The notes beneath the pieces were generated by a model, which worked only from the letters and a program-made list of their open reading frames with translations, made no database searches and was not told where the DNA came from. From positions 2,455,001-2,519,000 of the forward strand of contig NZ_CP069127.1 in NCBI RefSeq assembly GCF_016811915.1: a DNA stretch of 64,000 nucleotides. The letters are read 5' to 3'. This DNA is from Brevibacillus choshinensis. Its GTDB lineage: Bacteria > Bacillota > Bacilli > Brevibacillales > Brevibacillaceae. The position numbers and the translations under genes were made by a program. Below are positions 52,176 to 60,356 of this stretch, one piece after another. Position 1 is the stretch's first letter. Each line of letters starts with the position of its first letter.

Positions 52176-52227
52176 ATTATGCAAAAGGCCGCTTGGGGAT
52201 CGGAATCGCAAGGAGGTAACTCTGATC

Positions 52228-52818
52228 ATGACCGATTCCCAGCTTATCCGAGAGATTAAAGAAGGTAATCTGGAATGCTATGCTGAACTGATTCGTCGAT
52301 ACGAGAAAAAGATCCTCTCCTTTGTCACACATTTATTGCGTCAGGCACATTTGGAACATATCGCAGAGGATATCTGTCAGGAGACGTTTTACAAGGCGTA
52401 TAAAAGCATTCATTCTTTCCGAGATGTAGAGGCTACTTTTTCTACCTGGCTCTATACGATTGCCCGTAACTCGGTGCTCAGCGAGCTGCGCAAAAGCCGA
52501 AATTCGGATGTGTATTTGGATGATACGCTGCAGGTTCCAGTCGCATCAGCCAAATCTCTGCCGGAACAGGTGTTGCTGCGCAATGAGCGTGAGCTGATGG
52601 TGCGACAAGCAATCAACAGCCTGCCGGAAAAACAACGTTCTGCTCTGATTCTTCGTGAGTACGAGCAGATGGACTATACGGAGATAGCGACTATTTTGGA
52701 TCTGACCGTCAGCTCCGTGAAGTCGCTGCTGTTCCGGGCAAGGCAAAGTATCAGAGGACAGTTGGAAACCTACATCCTGGACCCTCATTTGGATGAAGCT
52801 GAAGGGATGAATCGATGA
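52228..52818 (+). CDS. ECF-type RNA polymerase sigma factor
   Basis: A 196-residue sigma-70 group 4 factor. Region 2 is seen in LIRRYEKKILSFVTHLL and the -10 helix AEDICQETFYKAYKSIHSFR with STWLYTIARN; region 4 is the helix-turn-helix in SLPEKQRSALILREYEQMDYTEIATILDLTVSSVKSLLFRARQ. AAGGAGGT precedes the ATG. The four-base overlap with the next gene, an anti-sigma factor, is the usual arrangement. Resemblance is to SigX/SigW-type factors; B. subtilis has none between aroE and ypiA. Confidence 0.92.
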   Translation: MTDSQLIREIKEGNLECYAELIRRYEKKILSFVTHLLRQAHLEHIAEDICQETFYKAYKSIHSFRDVEATFSTWLYTIARNSVLSELRKSRNSDVYLDDTLQVPVASAKSLPEQVLLRNERELMVRQAINSLPEKQRSALILREYEQMDYTEIATILDLTVSSVKSLLFRARQSIRGQLETYILDPHLDEAEGMNR

Positions 52819-53465
52819 TGAGATGTGAAGAAGTTCAGGAGATGTTACCTGAATACGCCGAAAATCTGCTACCAGAAGTGACGCAGCGACGTGTAGACAA
52901 TCACATGGCTACCTGTTATGCCTGCCGTGCAGATTATGAAATGTGGACGGACAGCAGCGAGTGGATGAACATGGATAAGGAAGAGTATCATTCCGTGACG
53001 CCATCCCGCTCGATCGTTGACGCTGTCATGGCACGTATTCTCTCTGAAGAGAAGTGGGCCATTCCTATTGGTCGCAAAATTTTTAGCGTGACAGCGAGAA
53101 TGCGTCGCATGAGTGCCAGTGTAGCTGTGATTCTACTGATGCTGTTCACTTTCACCTTGTACCTGAACACGAGTTCTACAGAACAAGCGAATTCGCTCGT
53201 GATCAACGGTGAAGTGATGGCGATGAACACACCTAAGGCGCAGGTGATCTCCTCCTCCATGCAATCGGACGACGGTACCTACGTGGTTGAAGCGCAGACG
53301 CCTGCAGGACAGGAAGAGCCTCTCGCGGGTGCTACGGCATCGATCGTACCGCTCGAAGGAAAACCCACGTCAAGCGATTTGACCAAACCCAATTACAGCA
53401 TCGTGCTCAGTGTTTTTGGTATTCTCATAACAGTAATTACAATGAGCTGGCTTACTCGGGCATAA
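52815..53465 (+). CDS. Zinc-finger anti-sigma factor
   Basis: A 216-residue membrane protein with an N-terminal cytoplasmic ZAS domain: C4 followed by H30-x3-C34-x2-C37 (HMATCYAC). A first membrane segment (about 98-114, VAVILLMLFTFTLYL) and a second at the very C-terminus (about 196-213, SIVLSVFGILITVITMSWL) enclose an outside loop of about 80 residues. It should hold the upstream sigma factor inactive until a signal triggers release. Two membrane segments are less usual than one for such proteins. Confidence 0.85.
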   Translation: MMRCEEVQEMLPEYAENLLPEVTQRRVDNHMATCYACRADYEMWTDSSEWMNMDKEEYHSVTPSRSIVDAVMARILSEEKWAIPIGRKIFSVTARMRRMSASVAVILLMLFTFTLYLNTSSTEQANSLVINGEVMAMNTPKAQVISSSMQSDDGTYVVEAQTPAGQEEPLAGATASIVPLEGKPTSSDLTKPNYSIVLSVFGILITVITMSWLTRA

Positions 53466-53488
53466 TGGTATATGATCGTAGTGAAAGA

Positions 53489-53514
53489 AAAAGACCGTCC
53501 TCGGACGGTCTTTT
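53489..53514 (+). terminator. Rho-independent terminator
   Basis: AAGACCGTCC and GGACGGTCTT form a perfect stem around a TC loop with flanking A and T residues, after the anti-sigma gene. Confidence 0.85.
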
Positions 53515-53569
53515 GTGGCTATACATCGGGTGATACAGCCCGCGCAACTTACATATGAGGTGATTAGCA

Positions 53570-54514
53570 ATGCCTAAAAAATGGCTCTATGTCATAGACG
53601 AAGCGGTCAAGCGAATCGAGAACGATGAAGTGGAGCTCGGCTTAACCGCTCTGCAAAAAGTTCAAGAGCACGGGCGGGACCTTCCCGAAGTCATGATGTA
53701 TTTGGCAGAGGTATGGTACCGCTTGGGGCATCTGGAGGAGGCAGGGGACCTGCTTGCTGAAGTGATGGAGAAAAACCCGGGAATGGAGCCTTCTCTCCGT
53801 CGTGAATGCCAGATGCTGCTGGCGGAAATCGCACTCGATTCAAGCGATTTCGAGACGGCACAGCATTTGCTCTACGAGTGCAAGGAATCAGGATTTGAAA
53901 GCATTCAGCTGGATCTGCTCTTGGCGGACCTGTACTCTCTACAAGACTTGGATGAGGTAGCGGTCAAGTACTTGGAGCAAGCTCGCCAAAAGGAGCCGGA
54001 TAACCAGGATTTGCTCGCGGCTCTGGGAAATCTCTACTTCCGCATTGGGGAAGATGACAAAGCCATGAAGGTCCTGGAGCAGGCTGGGGAGGAAAGTCTG
54101 TCCCTGTTGATGATCAAAGGGCGCTCGCTCGCACAAAACGGTCAATTCGAACAAGCCTATCAGGTTTTCCGTCAGGCTCTGCTGCTCGACCACTCCCCAG
54201 AAGTCCTCTACGGCAGCGCAATGATGGCTTTCCATCTAGGGCGTCTGGACGAAGCGGTGGAGCTGGTGAGCAATCTGCAGGCACTGGATGAAGAGTATGT
54301 GGCAGCATATCCTTTGGCAGCCGACATTCAGCTTTCCCTCGGTCAAACAGAAAAAGCGATCGACTCTCTGAAGCAATACGTGGCTTTGTCTGGTTTTGAT
54401 CTCGATCAAATTCGCCGTTTGATTGCCCTTTTGACACAGGCAGGACGATACGACGAAGCCAAGGAATACCAGCAGCTGCACGATCTGTGGGATGAGCAAG
54501 CAGAAGAGGAATAA
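53570..54514 (+). CDS. ypiA: Tetratricopeptide repeat protein YpiA
   Basis: A 314-residue protein built of helical repeats with TPR spacing; EVMMYLAEVWYRLGHLEEAGDLL, DLLAALGNLYFRIGEDDKAMKVL and PLAADIQLSLGQTEKAIDSL are repeat units. About seven or eight repeats fit the length. It is shorter than B. subtilis YpiA (about 420 residues) but occupies the same position between the aro block and ypiB/ypiF. It is a scaffold-type protein without a known partner. GAGGTGATTAGC precedes the ATG. Confidence 0.8.
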   Translation: MPKKWLYVIDEAVKRIENDEVELGLTALQKVQEHGRDLPEVMMYLAEVWYRLGHLEEAGDLLAEVMEKNPGMEPSLRRECQMLLAEIALDSSDFETAQHLLYECKESGFESIQLDLLLADLYSLQDLDEVAVKYLEQARQKEPDNQDLLAALGNLYFRIGEDDKAMKVLEQAGEESLSLLMIKGRSLAQNGQFEQAYQVFRQALLLDHSPEVLYGSAMMAFHLGRLDEAVELVSNLQALDEEYVAAYPLAADIQLSLGQTEKAIDSLKQYVALSGFDLDQIRRLIALLTQAGRYDEAKEYQQLHDLWDEQAEEE

Positions 54515-54526
54515 GCGAATAACGTA

Positions 54527-54567
54527 AGAAAAACAGGAAGTCACTTTAGGTGGCTTCCTGTTTATAT
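54527..54567 (+). terminator. Rho-independent terminator
   Basis: AAACAGGAAG and CTTCCTGTTT with an inner TCAC/GGTG extension form a long stem after ypiA, with flanking A and T residues. Confidence 0.85.
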
Positions 54568-54623
54568 TTCCGCATATTGGCAAGAATGAGGGATACAAGT
54601 AAGTCGTAAAGAAGGGATGCAAG

Positions 54624-55742
54624 ATGAACTTAGCTGAGATTTTGGTGTATACCGATATCCGGCAGCTCCATCAAATTGCCAACCATTACGGATGCGAATG
54701 CAACCCTCATTCCAAAAACGAACTGATCACGTCGCTGCTGTCGAGTCTTCGGCACAGGCAGACAATCACACAAGAAGTCGAGCAACTGTCGAAGGAAGAA
54801 ACGCATTTCTTCTTGCTGCTTCTCCTCGATAAGCGGACCGTCATGTCTCTGGAGGATTTGCTGGCCAAGGCAGGCATCGTACTGGAGAGCAGCAAGGAGA
54901 AGAGGCAAGAGGAAGCAAGAAGGTATATCGCGGCAGCCATGAAGCGTGGATGGATCTTTCCTGCCAAGAGCAAGACGGTGGGGCAGTACCAGATTCCTTT
55001 GGACATACGGGAGCCGTACCTGCATGGCTGGCTGGAAAAATGGCGAACGGAGTATGAATTGCACGCAAATGGACCAGACGCCTATCGGGACGAGGGTACT
55101 GCCCTTTGCGACGATATCATGCAATTTTTACAATTCCTTCAGCAAGAACCGGTTCCACTTACGGCTGAAGGAGGGATGTACAAGCGCCATCAGCATCAGC
55201 TGTTTCAATTCCTTCACGTAAAGGAAGAAACGCTGCAGCCGCAGAAATGGCGTTTTGGCTACGGGCTGCATTTTGATTTGTACCCGGACAGGTTCTCCTT
55301 ACTCTATGACTTCTGCTACTACCATAGATGGATTGAAGAGTCTGGAGCAAAGGTAGCGCTCACCGAAGCAGGGTACGAACGGCTGCAGCACTCTTACGAG
55401 GATCAGCATTATCACGACTTGATTCGTTTTTGGATGCGCCTGTACAAGCGCGCGATTCCGAATTTGCCGATGCTGGTTCAGCTGATTCCGTTGATCGCCT
55501 CAGGCGGATGGGTCAGCCAGCAGACGCTCATGGACACGCTGCTTCCCTGGATCAAAGAGTTTTACTATGATTCCCCCGCAGATATCCTCGTGAATCGCGT
55601 ATGCAAAATGATGGTTCACCTCGGATTGCTGCGAGTGGGCCAAGATGACAACGGTCAGTGGCTGTACACTGCCACGTATGCCAGCCAGACCTGGCTTCGC
55701 AAATACAATGGCTTTACGGAAACGACTATTTTATTGAAGTGA
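54624..55742 (+). CDS. Unknown 372-residue protein with SAP-like N-terminus
   Basis: I do not recognise this protein. The first 40 residues (LHQIANHYGCECNPHSKNEL and on) look like a SAP-type helix-extended-helix, a fold often used to bind DNA. The middle is rich in aromatic residues and helices, and the C-terminal part (LPMLVQLIPLIASGGWVSQQ) resembles the winged-helix-like parts of helicase-associated domains. No catalytic motif is seen. It follows the ypiA terminator and lies four bases before the IDEAL peptide gene. It has no counterpart at this place in B. subtilis. Confidence 0.65.
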   Translation: MNLAEILVYTDIRQLHQIANHYGCECNPHSKNELITSLLSSLRHRQTITQEVEQLSKEETHFFLLLLLDKRTVMSLEDLLAKAGIVLESSKEKRQEEARRYIAAAMKRGWIFPAKSKTVGQYQIPLDIREPYLHGWLEKWRTEYELHANGPDAYRDEGTALCDDIMQFLQFLQQEPVPLTAEGGMYKRHQHQLFQFLHVKEETLQPQKWRFGYGLHFDLYPDRFSLLYDFCYYHRWIEESGAKVALTEAGYERLQHSYEDQHYHDLIRFWMRLYKRAIPNLPMLVQLIPLIASGGWVSQQTLMDTLLPWIKEFYYDSPADILVNRVCKMMVHLGLLRVGQDDNGQWLYTATYASQTWLRKYNGFTETTILLK

Positions 55743-55751
55743 GGGATGGGT

Positions 55752-55967
55752 ATGGAGTGGCCAAATTTCTATTCCAACGCGTACGGAACAAACAATCAAA
55801 TGGTATCCGGTTTGCTCTCTGAAATGGTGATAGACGAGCAGATGCGCCAGTATCGAAAGCGTACATTGTACCAGGAAATTGACGAAGCTCTGGCAGCCAA
55901 AAACAAAGAAGTGTTCTTGCGCCTGACGGATGAATTAAAGGAAATCATGGCGTACGAGCAAGCCTAA
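55752..55967 (+). CDS. IDEAL-domain small protein (YpiB C-terminus-like)
   Basis: A 71-residue protein whose C-terminal half reads YQEIDEALAAKNKEVFLRLTDEL, the IDEAL domain. In B. subtilis ypiB, in the same place, this domain sits at the C-terminus of a longer protein; here only the domain and a 35-residue leader are present. I use the ATG at 55752, six bases after GAGGG; the ATG at 55746 is too close to that site. Function unknown; IDEAL domains occur also in ComK and other regulators. Confidence 0.75.
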   Translation: MEWPNFYSNAYGTNNQMVSGLLSEMVIDEQMRQYRKRTLYQEIDEALAAKNKEVFLRLTDELKEIMAYEQA

Positions 55968-56055
55968 TAGAACCGGTCAGGCAAGCAATTGCCAGTCTCC
56001 GCAGATTCGTGGTACGCTAGTTTCCAGAATCTACGTATGGAAGAGGAGACGACTT

Positions 56056-56481
56056 ATGCAGTGGAATGTGAGTGAAATCGAAAACTGGGAGGAGCTGCGG
56101 AGTTTTGTAGACACCGCACTTCTCCCTATTTATTTGTATCGTGATGGACTTGGCGTGAATGAGCATGTCCTGCGGATGAACTATTTGCTGAATGTAGCGG
56201 CAGGCATCGAGCAAAAGCTCAAAGGAAGGGTTCTTTTATTTCCGGTAAGCTATCATTTTGCTGAAGAACAGCATGCCCAGCAAACCCCGAATGGATTCGC
56301 CTACAAGGTCCTGCTGCATTTTCGCAATGATCGCGTTCGGGCAGTGGAAGAAGAGCATGGGCATGTCCTGAATCTGTCCGTCGGGGATGAAGACCTCGAA
56401 TCATCCTTGCGCTTCGAAGTGACGGTCGATATCTTGTATAAGGAAATAATTCGCCATTGGCAGGCAAGAAGTGCGCAATAG
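56056..56481 (+). CDS. ypiF: DUF2487 protein YpiF
   Basis: A 141-residue soluble protein starting MQWNVSEIENWEELRSFVDTALLPIYLYRDG, which matches the YpiF family found directly before qcrABC in Bacillales. An AGAGGAGACG site precedes the ATG. Its function is unknown; the constant linkage suggests a role with the cytochrome bc complex or its assembly. Confidence 0.82.
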   Translation: MQWNVSEIENWEELRSFVDTALLPIYLYRDGLGVNEHVLRMNYLLNVAAGIEQKLKGRVLLFPVSYHFAEEQHAQQTPNGFAYKVLLHFRNDRVRAVEEEHGHVLNLSVGDEDLESSLRFEVTVDILYKEIIRHWQARSAQ

Positions 56482-56600
56482 AGAAAGCGTTTTCCGGTAA
56501 TACTACAGGAAAACGGGAGGGACAAGGTGTAAATTTTGACAAAATGGCAACAATCACTTCACTAGCGGGGATTGGGGTCAGACATGTCCACTGGACATTC

Positions 56601-56667
56601 TTGACATCTCAAAAGGCGTTAGCTATGATTGGGATTGACCTAGTGTATGTGTGTGAAAACGCCATCG
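56601..56667 (+). promoter_or_regulatory. qcrABC promoter with cre-like site
   Basis: TTGACA (56601-56606) and TATGAT (56624-56629) are 17 bases apart, a strong sigma-A promoter. TGAAAACGCCATCG at 56654-56667 matches the CcpA cre consensus at 12 of 14 places and would lie about 20 bases inside the transcript, a roadblock position. CcpA repression of qcrABC is known in B. subtilis. A hairpin CGTTTTCC/GGAAAACG lies further up at about 56488-56516. Confidence 0.6.
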
Positions 56668-56704
56668 TTGCGCTATTTTACAGGATAAGGAGGGAAAAAA
56701 AGAG

Positions 56705-57223
56705 ATGGGCGACAAACGCGAAATGTCCAGACGTACATTCTTGAACTACGCTCTGATGGGAACTGGCGGGTTCCTTGCAGCGGGTATGATCACTCCAATG
56801 ATTCGCTTTGCGGTTGACCCCTTGCTACAAGGACATGCAGGTGGAGATAAAGTGGCAGTCGGCAGTCCGGATGAGTTTAGTGCCGAGCCGAAGCGTGTTG
56901 AATTTAAGGTACATACCAAGGACGGTTGGTATGAATCAGAATCTACGCTGTCTGCATGGGTAACCAAAAACGACAAGGGTGAGATCCTCGCTCTGTCCCC
57001 GATCTGTAAGCATTTGGGTTGTACAGTAGACTGGAATACGAGTCCTGAACATCCAAATCAGTATTTCTGTCCGTGCCACATGGGCCGTTATACCATTAAC
57101 GGTGAACACATCTTGGGAACACCTCCGACAGTATCCCTCGATGAGTACGAGACGGAAGTAAAAGATGGAAAGCTGTATCTGGGGAAAGTAAAAGGAAATC
57201 CTCGTCCGGGGGTGACAGGCTAA
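56705..57223 (+). CDS. qcrA: Menaquinol:cytochrome c reductase Rieske subunit
   Basis: A 172-residue membrane-anchored [2Fe-2S] protein. SRRTFLNYAL is a twin-arginine signal followed by a hydrophobic anchor; cluster ligands are C101 and H103 in CKHLGC and C122-C124-H125 in the CPCH motif, with C106 and C124 making the expected disulfide. AAGGAGGG precedes the ATG at 56705. It is one base before qcrB. Confidence 0.94.
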   Translation: MGDKREMSRRTFLNYALMGTGGFLAAGMITPMIRFAVDPLLQGHAGGDKVAVGSPDEFSAEPKRVEFKVHTKDGWYESESTLSAWVTKNDKGEILALSPICKHLGCTVDWNTSPEHPNQYFCPCHMGRYTINGEHILGTPPTVSLDEYETEVKDGKLYLGKVKGNPRPGVTG

Positions 57224-57224
57224 G

Positions 57225-57896
57225 ATGTTACAGAAAATGTATGATTGGGTCGATGAGCGCCTGAACATTACTCCGATGTGGCGTGATTTGGCCGACCATG
57301 AAGTACCTGAGCACGTGAACCCGGCGCATCATTTTTCCGCTTTCGTTTACTGCTTTGGGGGCCTAACGTTCTTTATTACCGTTATTCAAATCTTGTCTGG
57401 TATGTTCCTCACGATGTACTATGTGCCAGACATCATCAATGCTTGGGAATCTGTCAATTACCTGCAGAATGAAGTGGCTTTCGGGGTAATCGTACGCGGC
57501 ATGCATCACTGGGGAGCCAGCTTAGTCATTGTGATGATGTTCCTACATACGTTGCGTGTATTCTTTACGGGTGCATACAAAAAGCCTCGCGAACTGAACT
57601 GGGTAGTCGGTATGCTGATTTTCTTCGTGATGCTCGGTCTCGGGTTCACAGGATATCTGCTGCCATGGGATAACACCGCTTACTTTGCAACCAAAGTAGG
57701 TCTGGAGATCGCAAACTCCGTTCCGTTCATTGGCCCTTATGTCAAAATGCTGTTGACTGGTGGAGACATCGTAGGGGCACAAACGCTTTCCCGTTTCTTC
57801 GCCATCCACGTGTTCTTCTTGCCAGGTGCACTGCTTGGCCTGCTCGGAGCACACTTTGTTATGATTCGCGCTCAAGGTATCTCCGGACCACTATAA
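57225..57896 (+). CDS. qcrB: Menaquinol:cytochrome c reductase cytochrome b subunit
   Basis: A 223-residue b6-type cytochrome with four membrane segments and the two pairs of heme histidines (in VIVRGMHHWGASLVIVMMFLH and RFFAIHVFFLPG). The conserved LPWDNTAYFATKVG segment is part of the quinol site. It is the short b6-like form of Bacillus and has no subunit IV region; that part is fused in QcrC. Confidence 0.94.
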   Translation: MLQKMYDWVDERLNITPMWRDLADHEVPEHVNPAHHFSAFVYCFGGLTFFITVIQILSGMFLTMYYVPDIINAWESVNYLQNEVAFGVIVRGMHHWGASLVIVMMFLHTLRVFFTGAYKKPRELNWVVGMLIFFVMLGLGFTGYLLPWDNTAYFATKVGLEIANSVPFIGPYVKMLLTGGDIVGAQTLSRFFAIHVFFLPGALLGLLGAHFVMIRAQGISGPL

Positions 57897-57926
57897 ACAG
57901 TCTTCGATCACTAAGGAGGAAATAGC

Positions 57927-58727
57927 ATGGCGAAACAAGACAAAGATGCTACCTTCGTCGGAGACTCACGGGTATCGGCGAAGCGCATCCCAAACATTTC
58001 TCCATCCTACTCTGACTTCCCAGGAAAGACAGAAGCCTTCTGGCCGAACTTCCTGTTGAAAGAGTGGATGGTGGCAGCGGTTTGCTTGGTTGCTTTCCTC
58101 GTGCTGACGGTTTCTCATCCGTCGCCGTTGACTGACAAAGCCAACCCGAACGATACTTCATTCGTTCCGCTGCCTGACTGGTACTTCCTGTTCCTGTACC
58201 AAATGCTGAAATATCCTTGGGCGTCTGGTGACTGGGTAGTCTTGGGTACCATCATCATTCCAGGTATTGCTTTCGGCGGATTGATGCTGGCTCCTTGGCT
58301 GGATACCAGCAAAGAACGCCGTCCGAGCAAACGCCCAGTTGCGACTGGCTTGATGCTGACCGCACTGGTAGGCATATTCTACCTGACTTGGGCAGCGGAC
58401 CATGAGCATTCTCTCAGCCATCCATCCAGCAAAACGGGTGGAGAACACGGTGGAGGCGGTGGATCCAGCGCGACTGCTCCTGCACCTGCTGACACCAGCT
58501 TCACTGCGGACGCTGTATGGAAAGCGCAATCAAGCTGCATGGGTTGCCACGGTAAGAATATGGAAGGCGGCATGGGTCCTAACCTTCAAAAAATCGGTAG
58601 CAAATATGATGCCACACAGATTGCCGACATCATCCATAATGGTAAACCACCTGCAATGCCAGGCGGTATGATCAAGGATGAGGCGGAAATCAAAAAGCTG
58701 GCTGAATACATGGCAAGCTTGAAATAA
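57927..58727 (+). CDS. qcrC: Menaquinol:cytochrome c reductase cytochrome c subunit
   Basis: A 266-residue fusion of a subunit-IV-like part (three membrane segments, with PDWYFLFLYQMLKYPW near the quinol site) and a C-terminal cytochrome c domain. The heme motif CMGCH is at residues 204-208 and the axial Met is probably in PPAMPGGM. A Gly/Ser/Ala linker joins the two parts. AAGGAGGAAAT precedes the ATG. Confidence 0.94.
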   Translation: MAKQDKDATFVGDSRVSAKRIPNISPSYSDFPGKTEAFWPNFLLKEWMVAAVCLVAFLVLTVSHPSPLTDKANPNDTSFVPLPDWYFLFLYQMLKYPWASGDWVVLGTIIIPGIAFGGLMLAPWLDTSKERRPSKRPVATGLMLTALVGIFYLTWAADHEHSLSHPSSKTGGEHGGGGGSSATAPAPADTSFTADAVWKAQSSCMGCHGKNMEGGMGPNLQKIGSKYDATQIADIIHNGKPPAMPGGMIKDEAEIKKLAEYMASLK

Positions 58728-58734
58728 GCTAATA

Positions 58735-58772
58735 GGGAAAAAGCTGGCTGACGAAAAGGTCAGCTTTTTCTT
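58735..58772 (+). terminator. Rho-independent terminator
   Basis: AAAAAGCTG and CAGCTTTTT form the stem base with an inner TGAC/GTCA extension, followed by more T residues, after qcrC. Confidence 0.8.
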
Positions 58773-58802
58773 TAGCGGCGTACACAGCGGGAGACGATAA
58801 TC

Positions 58803-59402
58803 ATGATCTGGATATGGGAGTGGTTCAGGCATTCGTTGGGGAAAAGATGGTTTCTATGGACACTGTTTGTGATCAACTTCTTGGGGACCATATACGGATT
58901 TATCTGGTATGGCAATCAATTAGCGGAGACACCGGTGTTCTTAACCCCTTTTGTTCCGGATAGCCCGACAGGTAGCGGACTTTTCACACTGGTTCTTCTT
59001 ACCTATTTGTTGGGACGCCACATTCCTGTACTGGAAGCTTTGGCTGGCATAACCAATTTTAAATATGGTGTTTGGGCGGTCTGCATTATCTTGGCTGGGT
59101 GGATGATGGGGAATGAAGTGCGTTGGACAGACGTAATGTTGATCATCTCGCATTCAGGTATGGCAGTAGAATCTGTCCTGTACGCAAGATTTTACAAGTT
59201 GAGTCTGCTACCAGTAGGAATTGCGGCATTGTGGACCCTGAATAACGACTTTCTCGATTACGTAATGGACATCCATCCTTGGCTGCCAAGTGTACTCGAT
59301 CCATACGAAGGGTTTGTCGGCTTGTTTACCGTGCTCCTCAGCTTAATTTCCATATCCGTCATCTGGTTTATAAATAATAAGTATACGATAAACAAGGTCT
59401 AA
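58803..59402 (+). CDS. ypjA: DUF1405 membrane protein YpjA
   Basis: A 199-residue polytopic protein with five or six hydrophobic segments, directly after qcrC as in B. subtilis ypjA. The WFLWTLFVINFLGTIYGFIWYG start is typical. The substrate or partner is unknown. The ribosome site is weak (GGGAGACG at a distance). Confidence 0.85.
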   Translation: MIWIWEWFRHSLGKRWFLWTLFVINFLGTIYGFIWYGNQLAETPVFLTPFVPDSPTGSGLFTLVLLTYLLGRHIPVLEALAGITNFKYGVWAVCIILAGWMMGNEVRWTDVMLIISHSGMAVESVLYARFYKLSLLPVGIAALWTLNNDFLDYVMDIHPWLPSVLDPYEGFVGLFTVLLSLISISVIWFINNKYTINKV

Positions 59403-59408
59403 TCTTGT

Positions 59409-59448
59409 CCTCCTTTCCATAGTCTGTACAAGGGAAAGGAGGTTTTTT
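59409..59448 (+). terminator. Hairpin that ends ypjA and covers the ypjB ribosome site
   Basis: CCTCCTTTCC (59409-59418) pairs perfectly with GGAAAGGAGG (59433-59442), followed by six T residues. The right arm contains the AAGGAGG ribosome site of ypjB, whose TTG start is at 59452. An alternative stem CTTGT/ACAAG (59404-59408 and 59428-59432) overlaps the left arm. Confidence 0.7.
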
Positions 59449-59451
59449 GCG

Positions 59452-60267
59452 TTGAAGAAAAACATCCGCTACTTGTTATTTTTCTTGGCGATTGGCTTGT
59501 TCCTGTCATGGCCGATTCATAATCTGTATTCCAAGCTGGATCAGCCGATCGAAGAAAAACAGCTGGCTGCCCTGGACCAGGTCGCACATGAGCTTTTGAC
59601 GAATGTAAAAAAAGGGGACATCGAGAATGCGCAAAAGCGGATTGTTCAGCTGGCTGAGCAGTTCCCGAATCAGCATTTGCCGATCCCCATTCGGATTGAG
59701 AGTCTCAATGCTGTGACGCAGTCCATCCTCGCGGCGAAACAGAGCTTTGCCTCTACCAATGTGAGTGAACAGCAGCTATTGTGGCATGCAACACAGGTGC
59801 GAGTCGCCATTGACGCACTGACCCACGTGCACCAGCCGATGTGGAGAAGCTACTATCCTTTCTTTGTTACACAGGTGCAAAATTTGCAGCAATCTGCGGT
59901 TGAACGCAATTTTACACAGTTCCAAGAGCAATTTGAAGAAAATTATCGTTTGTATCTGGCGATCAAGCCGGCGATGAGCATTCAGCTCCCGGAAAACCAG
60001 ATGTCATCGATCTCGGCCTCCTACAATGCCATTTCCAAAGAATTGCGAAATTCCCAGATCGATTGGCAATTGGTCAGGGAAACATTGCGCGACCTGAATG
60101 CCTCGGTGCAAACAGCGTTTGTAGGAGAGGAGAAAAGTACGTTTGCTCTGCTGATGATGCGGCCGGATTCTCCGATGGTGATCATCTTTTCTGTGGGAAT
60201 TGCGTTGTTGATGGCTTTGTCGTATGTAGCCTGGAAAAAGTACGATGGCCAGATCCGTTCTGCCTAA
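59452..60267 (+). CDS. ypjB: Sporulation protein YpjB
   Basis: A 271-residue protein with an N-terminal hydrophobic segment (YLLFFLAIGLFLSWPI), a long helical extracytoplasmic region and a second membrane segment near the C-terminus (VIIFSVGIALLMALSYVAW). This matches B. subtilis YpjB in layout and position. It starts with TTG behind AAAGGAGG, which is inside a strong hairpin. No catalytic motif is seen. Confidence 0.85.
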   Translation: MKKNIRYLLFFLAIGLFLSWPIHNLYSKLDQPIEEKQLAALDQVAHELLTNVKKGDIENAQKRIVQLAEQFPNQHLPIPIRIESLNAVTQSILAAKQSFASTNVSEQQLLWHATQVRVAIDALTHVHQPMWRSYYPFFVTQVQNLQQSAVERNFTQFQEQFEENYRLYLAIKPAMSIQLPENQMSSISASYNAISKELRNSQIDWQLVRETLRDLNASVQTAFVGEEKSTFALLMMRPDSPMVIIFSVGIALLMALSYVAWKKYDGQIRSA

Positions 60268-60294
60268 AGCTGTGTGGATAGGAGAAACCAATGA

Positions 60295-60337
60295 AAAAAG
60301 ACGCGGAGCTCATGCGGGCTGCCAGCGTCTTTTTTCA
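60295..60337. terminator. Bidirectional terminator
   Basis: AAAAAAGACGC pairs with GCGTCTTTTTT around a 20-base loop between the convergent ypjB and ypjC genes. Confidence 0.8.
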
Positions 60338-60356
60338 TTGGGAGTAAGGGGGTCTG

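Noticed and set aside
52141..53560. Repeated CGCGCAACTT element (about 52147 and 53541) as a shared ECF promoter
   Set aside because: The second copy lacks a -10-like element at the proper distance and runs into the ypiA ribosome site; it is probably chance.
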